The notes beneath the pieces are model-generated. The model did not search any database. It saw only the letters and a program-made list of their open reading frames with translations, and was not told where the DNA came from. Shown here in pieces: positions 40,866 to 50,292 of a DNA stretch of 64,000 bases. The position numbers and the translations under genes were made by a program. The first letter of the stretch is position 1. The number at the start of each line of letters is the position of its first letter. The DNA lies in assembly GCA_002498375.1 (NCBI GenBank), contig DAHC01000011.1, positions 1 through 64,000 on the forward strand, written 5' to 3'. The stretch is from Methanocorpusculum sp. UBA424. Its GTDB lineage: Archaea; Halobacteriota; Methanomicrobia; Methanomicrobiales; Methanocorpusculaceae.

Positions 40866-41726
40866 CTATCTCACCATCCTCATGATGTCCAGAACAAGGA
40901 TATCCCGTGCTCCGGCGCGTTTCAGCTGATTGATCAGCTGATACACCTTGTTGGTTGATACGACGGCATGGAGGGCAACGGATCCGGAGCCGGCGATATC
41001 CATAATCGTCGGACCCCCGAGACCGGGGATCAATGCTTTAATCTCCTCGAGTTTTTCCCGCGTCACATTCAGCATGAGATAACACTGACCTTTTGCAGCG
41101 ATAACGCTTTCAAAGGCAAGAAGGATCTCCTCGATCTTTTCATGCTTTTCGACGAGAGAGGTTTTGTTGGCGATAACGTTGGTCGTGCTTGCGAGAATTT
41201 CTTCAACGATCCGGAGTTTGTTGACCTCAAGAGTCGTCCCTGACGAGGTCAGGTCGGCAATTCCGTCGGCTATGCCGAGATGCGGGGCCGCTTCGCACGC
41301 TCCGGAGACCTCGATGATGTTCACGTTGACGGATCTTTCTGCGAAGTAATCTTTACAGATGTTTGGAAATTCGGTGGCGATCCGGCAGCCGTTCATCGTC
41401 TCCACTGAAGTGATAGGAGATTCCCGAGGGACGGCGATTACGAGTTTTGCCGAGCCGAACTTCAGATCCAAAAGACAGGCAACATCCGCCCGGCGCTCAG
41501 CGACCATATCAAGGCCGGTGATGCCGATATCGGCAACACCCTTCGCCACATATTCTGGTATATCGATCGGCCTGACGAACAGGACCTCGATCTCCGGATC
41601 TATCGTCTTTGCGATAAGCTGACGGGAACCGGTCATGTTGATATGGATGCCCGCTTTGTCCATCAGATCGTTGATCGGCTCAGCTATACGGCCCTTATTT
41701 GGAATCGCCAGACGTATTTTAGCCAT
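40866..41726 (-). CDS. hisG: ATP phosphoribosyltransferase, long form
   Basis: A 286-residue HisG, the first enzyme of histidine synthesis. The catalytic domain has LAIPNKGRIAEPI, DIGITGLDMVAER, the EVSGACEAAPHLGIADGIAD region and the PRPP-type loop TSSGTTL. The C-terminal ACT-like regulatory domain (about 210-286, LNVTREKLEEIKALIPGLGG) makes it the long, histidine-inhibited type that needs no HisZ. It lies 2 bp after mat. Confidence 0.95.
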   Translation of the reverse strand: MAKIRLAIPNKGRIAEPINDLMDKAGIHINMTGSRQLIAKTIDPEIEVLFVRPIDIPEYVAKGVADIGITGLDMVAERRADVACLLDLKFGSAKLVIAVPRESPITSVETMNGCRIATEFPNICKDYFAERSVNVNIIEVSGACEAAPHLGIADGIADLTSSGTTLEVNKLRIVEEILASTTNVIANKTSLVEKHEKIEEILLAFESVIAAKGQCYLMLNVTREKLEEIKALIPGLGGPTIMDIAGSGSVALHAVVSTNKVYQLINQLKRAGARDILVLDIMRMVR

Positions 41727-41728
41727 AC

Positions 41729-42946
41729 TTAGAAGGTCTTTAATTTTCCGTCAATGACGAGTCTGGTGATATCGGTGATGTTCTCCAGACGTTTGTTGAC
41801 GATCTCTTCAACTTCGGGTGCGAAGTCCTTGAACGTGTATCCGCGTTTGGTTATGCACTGGACACTTGCAATGTGCGGGTAGTCGATCGGGTGGCCGATC
41901 TGGGAAAGGAGTCTGACGTACATCTCTTCGATGCCGTCGACCTTCTGGCATGCTTCCTTTGCGATTTCAGTGGAAAGCAGGTTGTAGATCTTACCGATAT
42001 GGTTGATGGGGTTTTTACCGGAGGTGGCTTCCATGGACATCGGTCTGTTCGGGGTGATAAGTCCGTTGCAGCGGTTTCCGCGTCCGACCGATCCGTCGTC
42101 GCCCATCTCTGCCGAGGTTCCGTTCACGGTCAGGAAAACCGAGGTCGTCTTTTTGCGGATGATATCTGCGGTGTTGATCTCGACTTTGACTTTTCTGTCG
42201 GTGTACTGTCTCGCGACCTGCGTAAAAGATTCCGCCATCTTTTCCTTCATCTCGACATATTCGTCGATCCCGGAACAATACCGGTCGACCATAGCGGAAG
42301 CGACGGTGATAGTGATGGTGTTGATATCCCTTAGTCCCATGAGCTTGAGATCGTAACCGACCATCGGGTTTTTCGGGCGGAACTCTTTGGCGATGTATTC
42401 GTCTAGGCCGAGGATGATCTGTTCCACCTGGGAGAACGGAGCGTGACCTACACCAAAAGAGGTGTCGTTTGCACGCGGAACTGCGGTGTGGCCTTTCTTT
42501 GTGTGGAACACATCACGAAGATCAGTGGAACCGGTTCCCATACGGCAGTCGACGATAACGTCGGTTTCCATATTGAAGGTAGGGATCGTCTCTCTCAGGT
42601 AGGCGCGTGCTGCTTCTACTGCGATGGCGTCGGTGGCGAATACTTTGTTGCCGAACTGGCGGGTTGCTCTTCCGGTTAAGAGGAAGTAGATCGGTTTAAT
42701 GATTTTTCCGCCGCCGAACTGCGGAAGGGACTCGCCTGCTACGACTTCTCCCTGATCGGTGTTGTGGTGGAGGACTGCACCATCGCACTCATCCATATAT
42801 TCTCTGCAGAGTGCACGGGAAATCGCCTCGGCGACTCCATCGGCAATACTGTCGGGATGACCGATACATTTGCGTTCGACCAGTTCGACTTTCTGCTTTT
42901 CCATTGGAGTCTGAGAAAGATGGGTGATGCTGATATTTCTCTTCAT
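41729..42946 (-). CDS. mat: archaeal S-adenosylmethionine synthetase
   Basis: A 405-residue archaeal-type methionine adenosyltransferase, distinct in sequence from bacterial MetK. Landmarks are VERKCIGHPDSIADGVAEAI, HHNTDQGEVVAG, DCRMGTGSTDL, GHAPFSQVEQIIL and GRGNRCNGLITP. It makes the methyl donor used by many methanogen enzymes. It heads an operon with hisG, hisA and hisB, and histidine synthesis recycles adenine nucleotides, which may be why the genes are joined. A TATA box (aatataaaa, 42977-42985) lies about 35 bp upstream. Confidence 0.95.
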   Translation of the reverse strand: MKRNISITHLSQTPMEKQKVELVERKCIGHPDSIADGVAEAISRALCREYMDECDGAVLHHNTDQGEVVAGESLPQFGGGKIIKPIYFLLTGRATRQFGNKVFATDAIAVEAARAYLRETIPTFNMETDVIVDCRMGTGSTDLRDVFHTKKGHTAVPRANDTSFGVGHAPFSQVEQIILGLDEYIAKEFRPKNPMVGYDLKLMGLRDINTITITVASAMVDRYCSGIDEYVEMKEKMAESFTQVARQYTDRKVKVEINTADIIRKKTTSVFLTVNGTSAEMGDDGSVGRGNRCNGLITPNRPMSMEATSGKNPINHIGKIYNLLSTEIAKEACQKVDGIEEMYVRLLSQIGHPIDYPHIASVQCITKRGYTFKDFAPEVEEIVNKRLENITDITRLVIDGKLKTF

Positions 42947-42976
42947 TTTTGAATCACTTCAGAATAATCTGATGTT

Positions 42977-42985
42977 TGAATATAA
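42977..42985 (-). promoter_or_regulatory. box A (TATA) of the mat-his operon
   Basis: ttttatatt on the minus strand, centred about 35 bp before the ATG at 42946, giving a short leader. Confidence 0.5.
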
Positions 42986-43115
42986 AAAAGATTGTATTGC
43001 AAATCGGGAAATTTTGGAACTAATAATAATTAAGCAGAGAATAATATGGAAGTATTCATATCCATTTACCGCATCAATTCACCGGATAACGACGTACAGG
43101 ATTCATCGCGCCGGT

Positions 43116-43922
43116 TTATAGAACTAATTTAATATCAGTGCGTATCTGGGCAACGGACTTCCCGCCGACAAAAACGCGGATGACTCCGCCCGACTCCGAC
43201 ACGACGATCCCGACCGCATGTACGACTTTGGTGATCGCCGCGGTGGCGAGATGGCGGCCGCCAAGTCCGCTCTGCAGATTCGCATCGCGGCTGTCAGCAT
43301 CGAGATATCTGCCGGATGCCGCGATGATCCCGTTTTTGTCGATGATAAAGACACCGTCGAGCTGGGCAAACTCCTTCACGCTCTCCCAGTTTTCCTGGAT
43401 TTTGATATCCCTGACCTCTTCGGGATGTCCTTCGTACGGATTTAAGACACCCTGATGGGACCAGCGTTTCAGTTCATCGATATCGCCGACAATAAAGGCC
43501 GTACCGACGGATCGGCCTTCCCGTCCGTCGTGGGCGAGTTCAAGGGCAAGCATCAGTACAGAATGCAGAGCTTCCGGATCGACAATGTGCGCATAGTCGC
43601 CGACCGAGAAGGAGTTGTCCTGACTTTCCACATCGTAAATGAGGATTGCATACGGGAACGCGGCAACCACGGTCCCGCAGTCCGCTTTGGTCAGGATCTT
43701 ATACTGGAGGACAGCGTCGACGATCTGATTCGAGCAGTAATCCACGAGAGCCACCATACTGTGGTCACGCAGGATCTCGGGCTGGATATCGACCACGTGG
43801 ACCGTAGGCGTATCGATGATGATATCATCCTCTTTCGGGAGAAATGAAATTACGGCCAGGGCATTCACCGTTTTTGCCAGATTGTCCGCGGCCAGTAGAA
43901 TATTTCTGTTCTTATCGTTCAT
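43116..43922 (-). CDS. dacZ: archaeal diadenylate cyclase (DacZ-like)
   Basis: A 268-residue protein whose C-terminal half (about residues 170-268) is a DisA_N/DAC domain that should make c-di-AMP from two ATP. The DGA motif appears as LDGVFIID (188-190, DGV) and the RHR motif as GGRHLATAAIT (221-224), followed by VVSESGG. The N-terminal half looks like the pyruvate-kinase-like alpha/beta domain of archaeal DacZ. It has no membrane helix. It overlaps sucD by 1 bp and is the last gene of the kor-suc operon. The DGV change is modest but should be checked. Confidence 0.8.
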   Translation of the reverse strand: MNDKNRNILLAADNLAKTVNALAVISFLPKEDDIIIDTPTVHVVDIQPEILRDHSMVALVDYCSNQIVDAVLQYKILTKADCGTVVAAFPYAILIYDVESQDNSFSVGDYAHIVDPEALHSVLMLALELAHDGREGRSVGTAFIVGDIDELKRWSHQGVLNPYEGHPEEVRDIKIQENWESVKEFAQLDGVFIIDKNGIIAASGRYLDADSRDANLQSGLGGRHLATAAITKVVHAVGIVVSESGGVIRVFVGGKSVAQIRTDIKLVL

Positions 43923-44794
43923 TACAAACTCCGGATGAGTTCGGGGATCTCCGACGGGCGGGATGCAACAGGGATGTCAAGGGCCCGCAGACGCTCGATC
44001 TTGGATGCGGCGTCTCCTTCTCCTCCTTCGACGATCGCGCCGGCATGTCCCATGCGTTTCTCTTTCGGGGCGGAAACACCGGCGATATACGAGACGATCG
44101 GCATGCCGATGTCCAGTGCGCGGCGTGCCCCTTCGATCTCCAGACTGCCGCCCACCTCACCGATCAGAACGACGGTTTTGGTCCGTCCGTCCGCATGGAA
44201 CTCGTCCATAACTTCAGAGAAGGTCTGACCGATAACGGCGTCTCCTCCGATGCCTATGATTCCCGACTGACCAAATCCGGCAGATGTCAGTTCGGATATG
44301 ACCTGGTATGTCAGGGTCCCGCTTCGCGAGATGACGCCGACATCTCCCTTTCTGCAGAGATTTGCCGGAATGATACCCAGTTTGCACTCGTCAGGTACAA
44401 GCATTCCCGGGCAGTTTGGACCGATGACCCGGGACCCGCGGGAGCCGGCATAGGCCACCGCCCGCATAATGTCATGAACCGGAACATGTTCGGTGATCGT
44501 GACGATGGTGGGAATCCGTGAATCGGCGGCTTCCATGATGGCGTCGCCGCATCCGCCGGCCGGAACAAAGATGACGGATGCTCCGATCTCGTGTTCATCC
44601 AAGGCATCAGCGACGGAGTCATAGACCGGAACGCCGAAGACCTCCTGACCGGCTTTTCCCGGCGTCATGCCGGCAACAACCCCGGTTCCGCCAACCTGCT
44701 TCGCATAGGCGTTCATCAGATTGATATGGAATTTTCCCTGAGATCCCGTTGCTCCCTGAACAAGAATGCCCGTGTTCTTTCCTGCGTAGATCAT
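43922..44794 (-). CDS. sucD: succinyl-CoA synthetase alpha subunit
   Basis: A 290-residue ADP-forming CoA ligase alpha subunit. The CoA-binding Rossmann domain has GATGSQGKFH, and VIGPNCPGML and SRSGTLTYQ are conserved. The phosphohistidine lies in KRMGHAGAIVEGG. It works with SucC to make succinyl-CoA for the adjacent 2-oxoglutarate:ferredoxin oxidoreductase, or the reverse. It overlaps sucC by 4 bp. Confidence 0.95.
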   Translation of the reverse strand: MIYAGKNTGILVQGATGSQGKFHINLMNAYAKQVGGTGVVAGMTPGKAGQEVFGVPVYDSVADALDEHEIGASVIFVPAGGCGDAIMEAADSRIPTIVTITEHVPVHDIMRAVAYAGSRGSRVIGPNCPGMLVPDECKLGIIPANLCRKGDVGVISRSGTLTYQVISELTSAGFGQSGIIGIGGDAVIGQTFSEVMDEFHADGRTKTVVLIGEVGGSLEIEGARRALDIGMPIVSYIAGVSAPKEKRMGHAGAIVEGGEGDAASKIERLRALDIPVASRPSEIPELIRSL

Positions 44795-45876
44795 TGTACT
44801 GCCTCCACTGCCTGACGAATCGCGGCGTCCATCGTGTCAGACATAACATATCCGCATTCCTGCAGAAGTTTGCGGCCTTCCTCCTCGTTTGTACCGGCGA
44901 TCCGAACGATCACCGGCTGCGGGACACCTGCCTCAATGATCCCTTTGGCAACCTCGTCGCAGCGGGTGATCCCGCCGAGAAGATTGACCACGATGACTTT
45001 TACCCCCGGCATGGATGCAACCAGACGAACTGCATACATTACTCTGTCCGAAGCCGCTCCGCCGCCGACATCCAAAAAGTTCGCGGCTTTTCCGTGATAA
45101 TGGGAGATGATATCGAGGGTCGCCATGGTTAGACCCGCGCCGTTTCCGATCACGCCGATGTTTCCGTCCAGTTCAACATAGGAAAAGCCGTGTTTTTCGG
45201 CCTCTGCCTCGCGGGGAGTTAGGTCTCTGTTCTCGGAGATTCCCTGACGGATTAGAGCATTGTCATCCAGAATGATCTTGCCGTCTGCCGCGAGAATGCC
45301 TTTTTGCGTCATCACCAGAGGGTTGATCTCCGCAAGAACGGCATCCTTGGACCGGAAAACGGCAAAGAGATCACGAACAATTTTTCCGATCTCTTTTGGA
45401 TTCGTTCCGATGACGTTTCGGACGATGAAATCCGGGAGCGTGACAAAGGACGGGTCAACATAGACGCGGCGGAGTGCCTCCGGCCTTTCCTTTGCGAGGG
45501 TCTCGATCTCTACCCCTCCTTCGCTGGAAAAGAGGATCAGCGGCATTTTTTTTGCACGGTCGATGGTGATGCTCAGATAATATTCATGCGAGATTTCAAG
45601 GGCCTCTTCGACCAGGATCTTTTCGACGGGAAGTCCCTTGATGGTCTTTCCAAACAGATCGCGGGCGACCTCGGAGATGTTCTCCGCGTTTGCCGGAAGG
45701 ATGCCGCCGGCTTTACCTCTGCCGCCGACATCGACCTGAGCTTTGAGGACAACTTTTTCCGCGACTTTTTTCTGGGCCGCGTTTGCCTCGTCGGCGGAGG
45801 TGATCAGAACACTGTTTGGCACCGGGATTCCTGCTTCCCGGAAGATCTGTTTTGCTTCATATTCGCGAAATTTCAT
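44791..45876 (-). CDS. sucC: succinyl-CoA synthetase beta subunit
   Basis: A 361-residue ATP-grasp subunit that activates phosphate and binds succinate. It begins KFREYEAKQIFREAGIPVPN. The glycine loop is QVDVGGRGKAGG, the metal region is EINPLVMT, and the C-terminal GNGAGLTMATLDII and NFLDVGGGA are conserved. It overlaps korC and sucD by 4 bp each. Confidence 0.95.
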   Translation of the reverse strand: MKFREYEAKQIFREAGIPVPNSVLITSADEANAAQKKVAEKVVLKAQVDVGGRGKAGGILPANAENISEVARDLFGKTIKGLPVEKILVEEALEISHEYYLSITIDRAKKMPLILFSSEGGVEIETLAKERPEALRRVYVDPSFVTLPDFIVRNVIGTNPKEIGKIVRDLFAVFRSKDAVLAEINPLVMTQKGILAADGKIILDDNALIRQGISENRDLTPREAEAEKHGFSYVELDGNIGVIGNGAGLTMATLDIISHYHGKAANFLDVGGGAASDRVMYAVRLVASMPGVKVIVVNLLGGITRCDEVAKGIIEAGVPQPVIVRIAGTNEEEGRKLLQECGYVMSDTMDAAIRQAVEAVQ

Positions 45877-46406
45877 AATTGACTCCTGACGAGTTCCTGC
45901 CCGATCGCAAGGGCCCGTTTGTTATTCTCTTCTGTACCTTTGGGGACGCTGTCCAAAACCGCGTGTTCAAGCGCATCGTAGGACACGATCCCGGTCGCTT
46001 CGAGGATCCCGCCGAGCATGATCACGTTGGCAAACACGGTTTTTCCAAGCTGGGATTTTGCTTCTGCCGTTGCGGGGACTTCAAAAAATCTGCATGCCGG
46101 CCGGCTGGTGACATATCCCGGATCAAGAAGCATCACGGCATCATTTTTCACATGGGAGCCGTATTTATTGTATGCCTCCTGGGACATGATAGCATATACA
46201 TCCGGATCCGTTACCTTTGGATAATAGATCGGGTCGTCCGAGATGATCACCGCTGAGGCCGAGGCCCCGCCGCGTGCTTCGGGTCCGTAGCTCTGGGTCT
46301 GAACTACGTGTTTTCCTCCATACAGGGCGGCCGCTCTGCCAAGAATAACTGCGGCAGTGATAATCCCCTGCCCGCCGAGGCCGGAGAATCGGATCTCGGA
46401 TTTCAT
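45873..46406 (-). CDS. korC: 2-oxoglutarate:ferredoxin oxidoreductase gamma subunit
   Basis: A 177-residue gamma subunit. It begins EIRFSGLGGQGIITAAVILG, then QTQSYGPEARGGASASAVI, both typical of KorC/VorC. I start at the ATG at 46406, which has GGAGG 9 bp upstream and overlaps the korB stop. The open frame continues upstream only through korB. With KorA, KorB and KorD it forms the four-subunit enzyme. Confidence 0.93.
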   Translation of the reverse strand: MKSEIRFSGLGGQGIITAAVILGRAAALYGGKHVVQTQSYGPEARGGASASAVIISDDPIYYPKVTDPDVYAIMSQEAYNKYGSHVKNDAVMLLDPGYVTSRPACRFFEVPATAEAKSQLGKTVFANVIMLGGILEATGIVSYDALEHAVLDSVPKGTEENNKRALAIGQELVRSQL

Positions 46407-47197
46407 TTCGCTGCCTCCACGCCGAGAGGAGGATTGTTTCTCCGGACAAACTGGCCTACAACGAACTTTTCCGGGGACGGCAAAATGCCCTTGGCTGCAT
46501 CTCGGTCGGCTTTCGCCTTTAATACGGCATTGTCCCGGAACATATCGAGCATCTGCGTGACCTGCCGCATCTTGTTCTTGCTGCCGAATGAAGTTGGGCA
46601 TTGTGTCATCACCTCAATGAATGAAAGGCCCGGCGTCTCGAGTCCGACGCGGATCGCCTCGGTCAACTCTTTTACATGGAAGGAGGTCCAGCGTGCAACA
46701 TAGTTTGCTCCTGCGGCCTCGGCAACTTTGCAGAGATCGAACGGCTGCTCCTGCATGCCGTAAGGTGTCGTGGTGCTGATGGCGCCATACGGGGTGCAGG
46801 GACTTCCCTGGCCGCCGGTCATGCCGTAGATATTGTTGTTCATACAGATCACGGTGATGTCGATATTTCTTCTGCATGCATGGATAAAGTGGTTCCCGCC
46901 GATCGCAGAACAATCCCCGTCCCCTGTGAAAACGATCACATGCTGGCGGGGCTTCACGAGTTTCAGACCGGTCGCAAAGGCGAGGGCGCGGCCGTGGGTC
47001 GTATGCAGCGAATCGGATGAGGTGTATCCGGCTGCACGGGATGAACAGCCGATCCCGGAGATGAACGTCGTCTCCTCCTTTTTGTAGTCCAGCTCTTCAA
47101 CTGCTCTCAGCGTGCAGTTGAGGATCGTTCCGTTGCCGCACCCGGCGCAGTAGATGTGGGGCAGCCGGTCCTGACGATACCAGTCTTCCAGATTCAT
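46403..47197 (-). CDS. korB: 2-oxoglutarate:ferredoxin oxidoreductase beta subunit
   Basis: A 264-residue thiamine-diphosphate subunit. It has HIYCAGCGNGTILNC (a cluster-type cysteine pair), GIGCSSRAAGYTSSDSLHTTHGR, and the ThDP motif TGDGDCSAIGGNHFIHA followed by CMNNNIYGMTGGQ. It carries the active cofactor that decarboxylates 2-oxoglutarate or runs in reverse. It overlaps korA and korC. Confidence 0.95.
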   Translation of the reverse strand: MNLEDWYRQDRLPHIYCAGCGNGTILNCTLRAVEELDYKKEETTFISGIGCSSRAAGYTSSDSLHTTHGRALAFATGLKLVKPRQHVIVFTGDGDCSAIGGNHFIHACRRNIDITVICMNNNIYGMTGGQGSPCTPYGAISTTTPYGMQEQPFDLCKVAEAAGANYVARWTSFHVKELTEAIRVGLETPGLSFIEVMTQCPTSFGSKNKMRQVTQMLDMFRDNAVLKAKADRDAAKGILPSPEKFVVGQFVRRNNPPLGVEAAK

Positions 47198-48327
47198 AAG
47201 CGCACCTCGGTCACCGGTTTTTTCACGGTTTTTGCGACTTCGACCGCTTTCAGAAGTTCTGCCGGCGTATGGAGAGCGCCTCCGAGTTTCGGCACGACAA
47301 CGATCGGAATGTTGGTGTGCTGGCGTACCTCTTTGGCGATCTGCCCGAGATTCATCTCCGGGATGATGAACGCTTTGGCGTTTTTGAATGCGAGCAGCGA
47401 TTCATCCGGGAACGGCCAGACGATACGCAGATTCAGATGACCGTAGGTATCGGGATTATCGTTGAGAAGCTGGCGGACCGTCCGGGTCGGGGCACCGTAT
47501 GAGATGAAGACCAGCTCTGCGTCCGGGTTGACGATGTCGACATCTGCGATCTCGTTTCTGAAGTCCTCGATCTTTCGGACCTGTCGGCGGACCAGTTTCT
47601 CGTGGATCTCCGCTGAATCGGTCGCAGGATATCCTTTTTCATTATGAGTCAGTCCGGTGATGTGGACGTTGTGACCCATGCCGAATGTGCCAAATCCGGG
47701 GACCCCGTTCTCGTCCGGGGCGCAGGGCAGTTCTCCCTCTTTCAGTTCGCGGCGGGGTATGATCTCCACATTGCTGTGCAAAGTGATCTTTTCCCGCATA
47801 TGGCCGATCGTCTCGTCCGTCATCAGGAACACCGGAGTTCTGAACCGGTCGGCAAGATTGAATGCTTTTACCGTCAGATCGTACATCTCCTGGACCGAGG
47901 ATGGCGAGAGAGCGATCACGCTGTAATCCCCGTGCGAGCCGTATCTGCACTGAAGCATATCGCCCTGAGCGGCCATCGTCGGCTGGCCGGTGGAGGGTCC
48001 GCCGCGCTGAACATTCACGATCACGATCGGGGTTTCGGTGAAGGTGGCATATCCGATATTTTCCATCATCAGGGAAAAGCCGGGTCCCGACGTTGCGGTC
48101 ATCGTGCGGGCGCCGGCCCATGATCCTCCGATGATTGCCGCGGCACTTGCCAGTTCATCCTCCATCTGGATGAAGACACCGCCGACTTTGGGAAGACGGA
48201 GTGCCATCCGCTCGGCGACCTCTGTCGAGGGAGTGATAGGATAGCCGGCAAAGAATCTGCATCCGGCAGCCAAAGCTCCTTCTGCGCAGGCCACATTACC
48301 GTTCAGGAAATCAGTTTTGTCCGTCAA
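47194..48327 (-). CDS. korA: 2-oxoglutarate:ferredoxin oxidoreductase alpha subunit
   Basis: A 377-residue alpha subunit. It begins FLNGNVACAEGALAAGCRFF, then GYPITPSTEVAERMA, the conserved PITPS substrate loop, and TSGPGFSLMMENIGYA. The length is normal for the archaeal KorA. Together with KorB it forms the catalytic core. It overlaps korD and korB by 4 bp. Confidence 0.95.
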   Translation of the reverse strand: MTDKTDFLNGNVACAEGALAAGCRFFAGYPITPSTEVAERMALRLPKVGGVFIQMEDELASAAAIIGGSWAGARTMTATSGPGFSLMMENIGYATFTETPIVIVNVQRGGPSTGQPTMAAQGDMLQCRYGSHGDYSVIALSPSSVQEMYDLTVKAFNLADRFRTPVFLMTDETIGHMREKITLHSNVEIIPRRELKEGELPCAPDENGVPGFGTFGMGHNVHITGLTHNEKGYPATDSAEIHEKLVRRQVRKIEDFRNEIADVDIVNPDAELVFISYGAPTRTVRQLLNDNPDTYGHLNLRIVWPFPDESLLAFKNAKAFIIPEMNLGQIAKEVRQHTNIPIVVVPKLGGALHTPAELLKAVEVAKTVKKPVTEVRL

Positions 48328-48596
48328 TATTCAATCACCACTTTCTGAGGCTCGAATGGTTTTTCATCAATCCAGGATATTGCCTGGTCCGGACATATCA
48401 TCTGACACATCCCGCAGAGTTGGCGACCATAGAGCTTCTGCAGACGGCAGTTTGTACATCTCTCAGGATGGTCCAAAACCGGGATGATGTAGCCGCGTGA
48501 ACCTGGTCTCTTTCCTTCCTGAAAAATTCCGTAAGGACAGACTTTTGTACACATATTGCAGCCTTTACACCGGCGTTCATTGACAACGAGCTTCAT
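48324..48596 (-). CDS. korD: 2-oxoglutarate:ferredoxin oxidoreductase delta (ferredoxin) subunit
   Basis: A 90-residue two-cluster ferredoxin subunit. The motifs are CKGCNMCTKVCPYGIF and CTNCRLQKLYGRQLCGMCQM, followed by a late CP. The second motif has an insert of about nine residues before C-x2-C. It relays electrons to or from free ferredoxin. First gene of korDABC-sucCD-dacZ, whose genes overlap by 4 bp or less throughout. Confidence 0.92.
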   Translation of the reverse strand: MKLVVNERRCKGCNMCTKVCPYGIFQEGKRPGSRGYIIPVLDHPERCTNCRLQKLYGRQLCGMCQMICPDQAISWIDEKPFEPQKVVIEY

Positions 48597-48793
48597 TATT
48601 AATACTATTAATATTATGAGTCTTTAACAGGCTAAAAGTTCTTCCGTTGAGTATGCCGGACATTATCAGTGCCTACTGCGAAAATAATGGTGAAGAGGAA
48701 GGGGTTTACCTTTCCATCCAGAGGACAATATACGCTTATGGGAATCCTTATCCATTTCAAAAAGAAGAAATAATAAGAATCAGAGGGATACGC

Positions 48794-49309
48794 TTGCAGA
48801 AAAATGTCCGAACCTCGCTACGCCTGGAACTTAAAGACAAACCTGGGCAGCTACTTGCCGCAATAGAACCAATATCAAAGAGCGGAGCAAATATCATAAC
48901 TATCTCCCATCAGCGCGACACCAAGTCCGTGAACGGAGCCTTAATTGTAGACATCGTCATCTCTCTTCCGGAGACCCGGCTCGCTGAACTGATGGATGCC
49001 CTCCGTGCAAACGGCGTGGCCATTGTACGAATTGGAACCGAACATCTCACCTGTACAAAAACCTTCATCCTGATCGGTCATATCCTTCACACCGATTTGA
49101 CAGACACGGTGAACCGGATCGATAAGAAGAATATTGCTGAAGTAACTGAACTCGACATTGTCATGCCCGGTATGGAAGAGCCGTCGACTGCAAAACTCAC
49201 GATAAAAGCGGTAAGTGAACCGGAGATGACTCAGGCAGTGTTAACGCTCAAGGAAATCGCCGTAGAAAAACATCTTCTCATCATCAACCAGATAGGGGGC
49301 GGCTTATGA
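48794..49309 (+). CDS. ACT-domain amino-acid-binding regulator, partner of homoserine dehydrogenase
   Basis: A protein of about 171 residues with an ACT domain (about residues 5-85; RTSLRLELKDKPGQLLAAIE) and a second alpha/beta part ending LLIINQIGGGL. Archaeal homologs of this form are linked to homoserine dehydrogenase, whose gene overlaps here by 4 bp. A role in amino-acid feedback is inferred. I prefer the TTG at 48794, because GAGGG lies 5 bp upstream and homologs start near this point. The same frame is open from TTG at 48647 and ATG at 48653, adding up to 49 residues that are not ACT-like. Confidence 0.7.
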   Translation: MQKNVRTSLRLELKDKPGQLLAAIEPISKSGANIITISHQRDTKSVNGALIVDIVISLPETRLAELMDALRANGVAIVRIGTEHLTCTKTFILIGHILHTDLTDTVNRIDKKNIAEVTELDIVMPGMEEPSTAKLTIKAVSEPEMTQAVLTLKEIAVEKHLLIINQIGGGL

Positions 49310-50292
49310 AAACATGGAACGTCGCGCTGATCGGTCTTGGATCGGTTGGACGGGGTGTCGCCGAGGTCCTCGCCGGAGATGGCCGGTTCCGTATCGTTGC
49401 CGCAGCGGATTCGAAAAGCGGTGTCATTGATCCCGCCGGACTCAATATCGAAGAGGTTCTTGCAAAGAAAAAGAAGACCGGACGATGCGGGGACACTGCC
49501 TGGCCGGCGGCACGAATAGCGGCCGAAGCTGAATACGATATCCTTGTCGAGGTCACCCCGACAAATGCCGACACCGGGGAACCGGCCCTTTCCATCATCA
49601 AAACCGCGATCAAACGGGGAAAGCATGTCGTCACTTCGAACAAGGGACCTGTCTCGCTCGCTTCATCCGAACTGCTCAGACTGGCGGAAGAAAATAACGT
49701 CGGATTCCTTTTCGAAGGGACCGTAGCCGGCGCCGTTCCAATTCTTCGCGGGATAAAATACGGACTCGCCGGCAACAAGATCAAAGCACTCTACGGTGTT
49801 TTGAACGGGACCTGCAATTATATTCTGACCAGAATGGAGGAGGAGGGGCTGACCTATGTACAGGCACTTGCCGAAGCACGTGATCTCGGATATGCCGAGG
49901 CGGATCCAACATACGATATCAATGGGACCGATGCCGCAATCAAACTCGTCATCCTTGCAAACACCATGCTTGGAATGGATGTGACGCTTGCAGACGTGAA
50001 ACGTACCGGCATCTCCGATCTGACCGTGGATGCTCTTTTGATGGCCGAAGAAACAGGACACTCGATACGCCTGATTGCAACCCTCTATCCGGAAAAGAAT
50101 CTTCTGGAGGTCTCGCCGCGGCTTATCTCCAAAACCAATCCGCTTGTCGTTGCCGGCACGTTGAACGCAGTGACTGTCGAAACCGAGTATGCCGGCGCGA
50201 TCACCTTCATCGGCCGGGGCGCAGGATCGGTTGAGACGGCGAGTGCGATCCTGGCGGATCTCCTCTTTATCACAGACAAATATGACCGGTAA
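49306..50292 (+). CDS. hom: homoserine dehydrogenase
   Basis: A 328-residue enzyme that reduces aspartate semialdehyde to homoserine for threonine and methionine. The NAD(P)-binding motif LIGLGSVGRGVAEVL opens it. VTSNKGPVSLASSELL, TCNYILTRMEEEGLTYVQAL, EARDLGYAEADPTYDINGTD and the catalytic-type KLVILAN are conserved. The ACT domain of some bacterial forms is absent here and may be supplied by the upstream gene. Confidence 0.93.
   Translation: MKTWNVALIGLGSVGRGVAEVLAGDGRFRIVAAADSKSGVIDPAGLNIEEVLAKKKKTGRCGDTAWPAARIAAEAEYDILVEVTPTNADTGEPALSIIKTAIKRGKHVVTSNKGPVSLASSELLRLAEENNVGFLFEGTVAGAVPILRGIKYGLAGNKIKALYGVLNGTCNYILTRMEEEGLTYVQALAEARDLGYAEADPTYDINGTDAAIKLVILANTMLGMDVTLADVKRTGISDLTVDALLMAEETGHSIRLIATLYPEKNLLEVSPRLISKTNPLVVAGTLNAVTVETEYAGAITFIGRGAGSVETASAILADLLFITDKYDR

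Noticed and set aside
44619..44849. Extra small ORFs across the sucC-sucD junction
   Set aside because: They are overlaps of alternative frames with two strongly supported genes.
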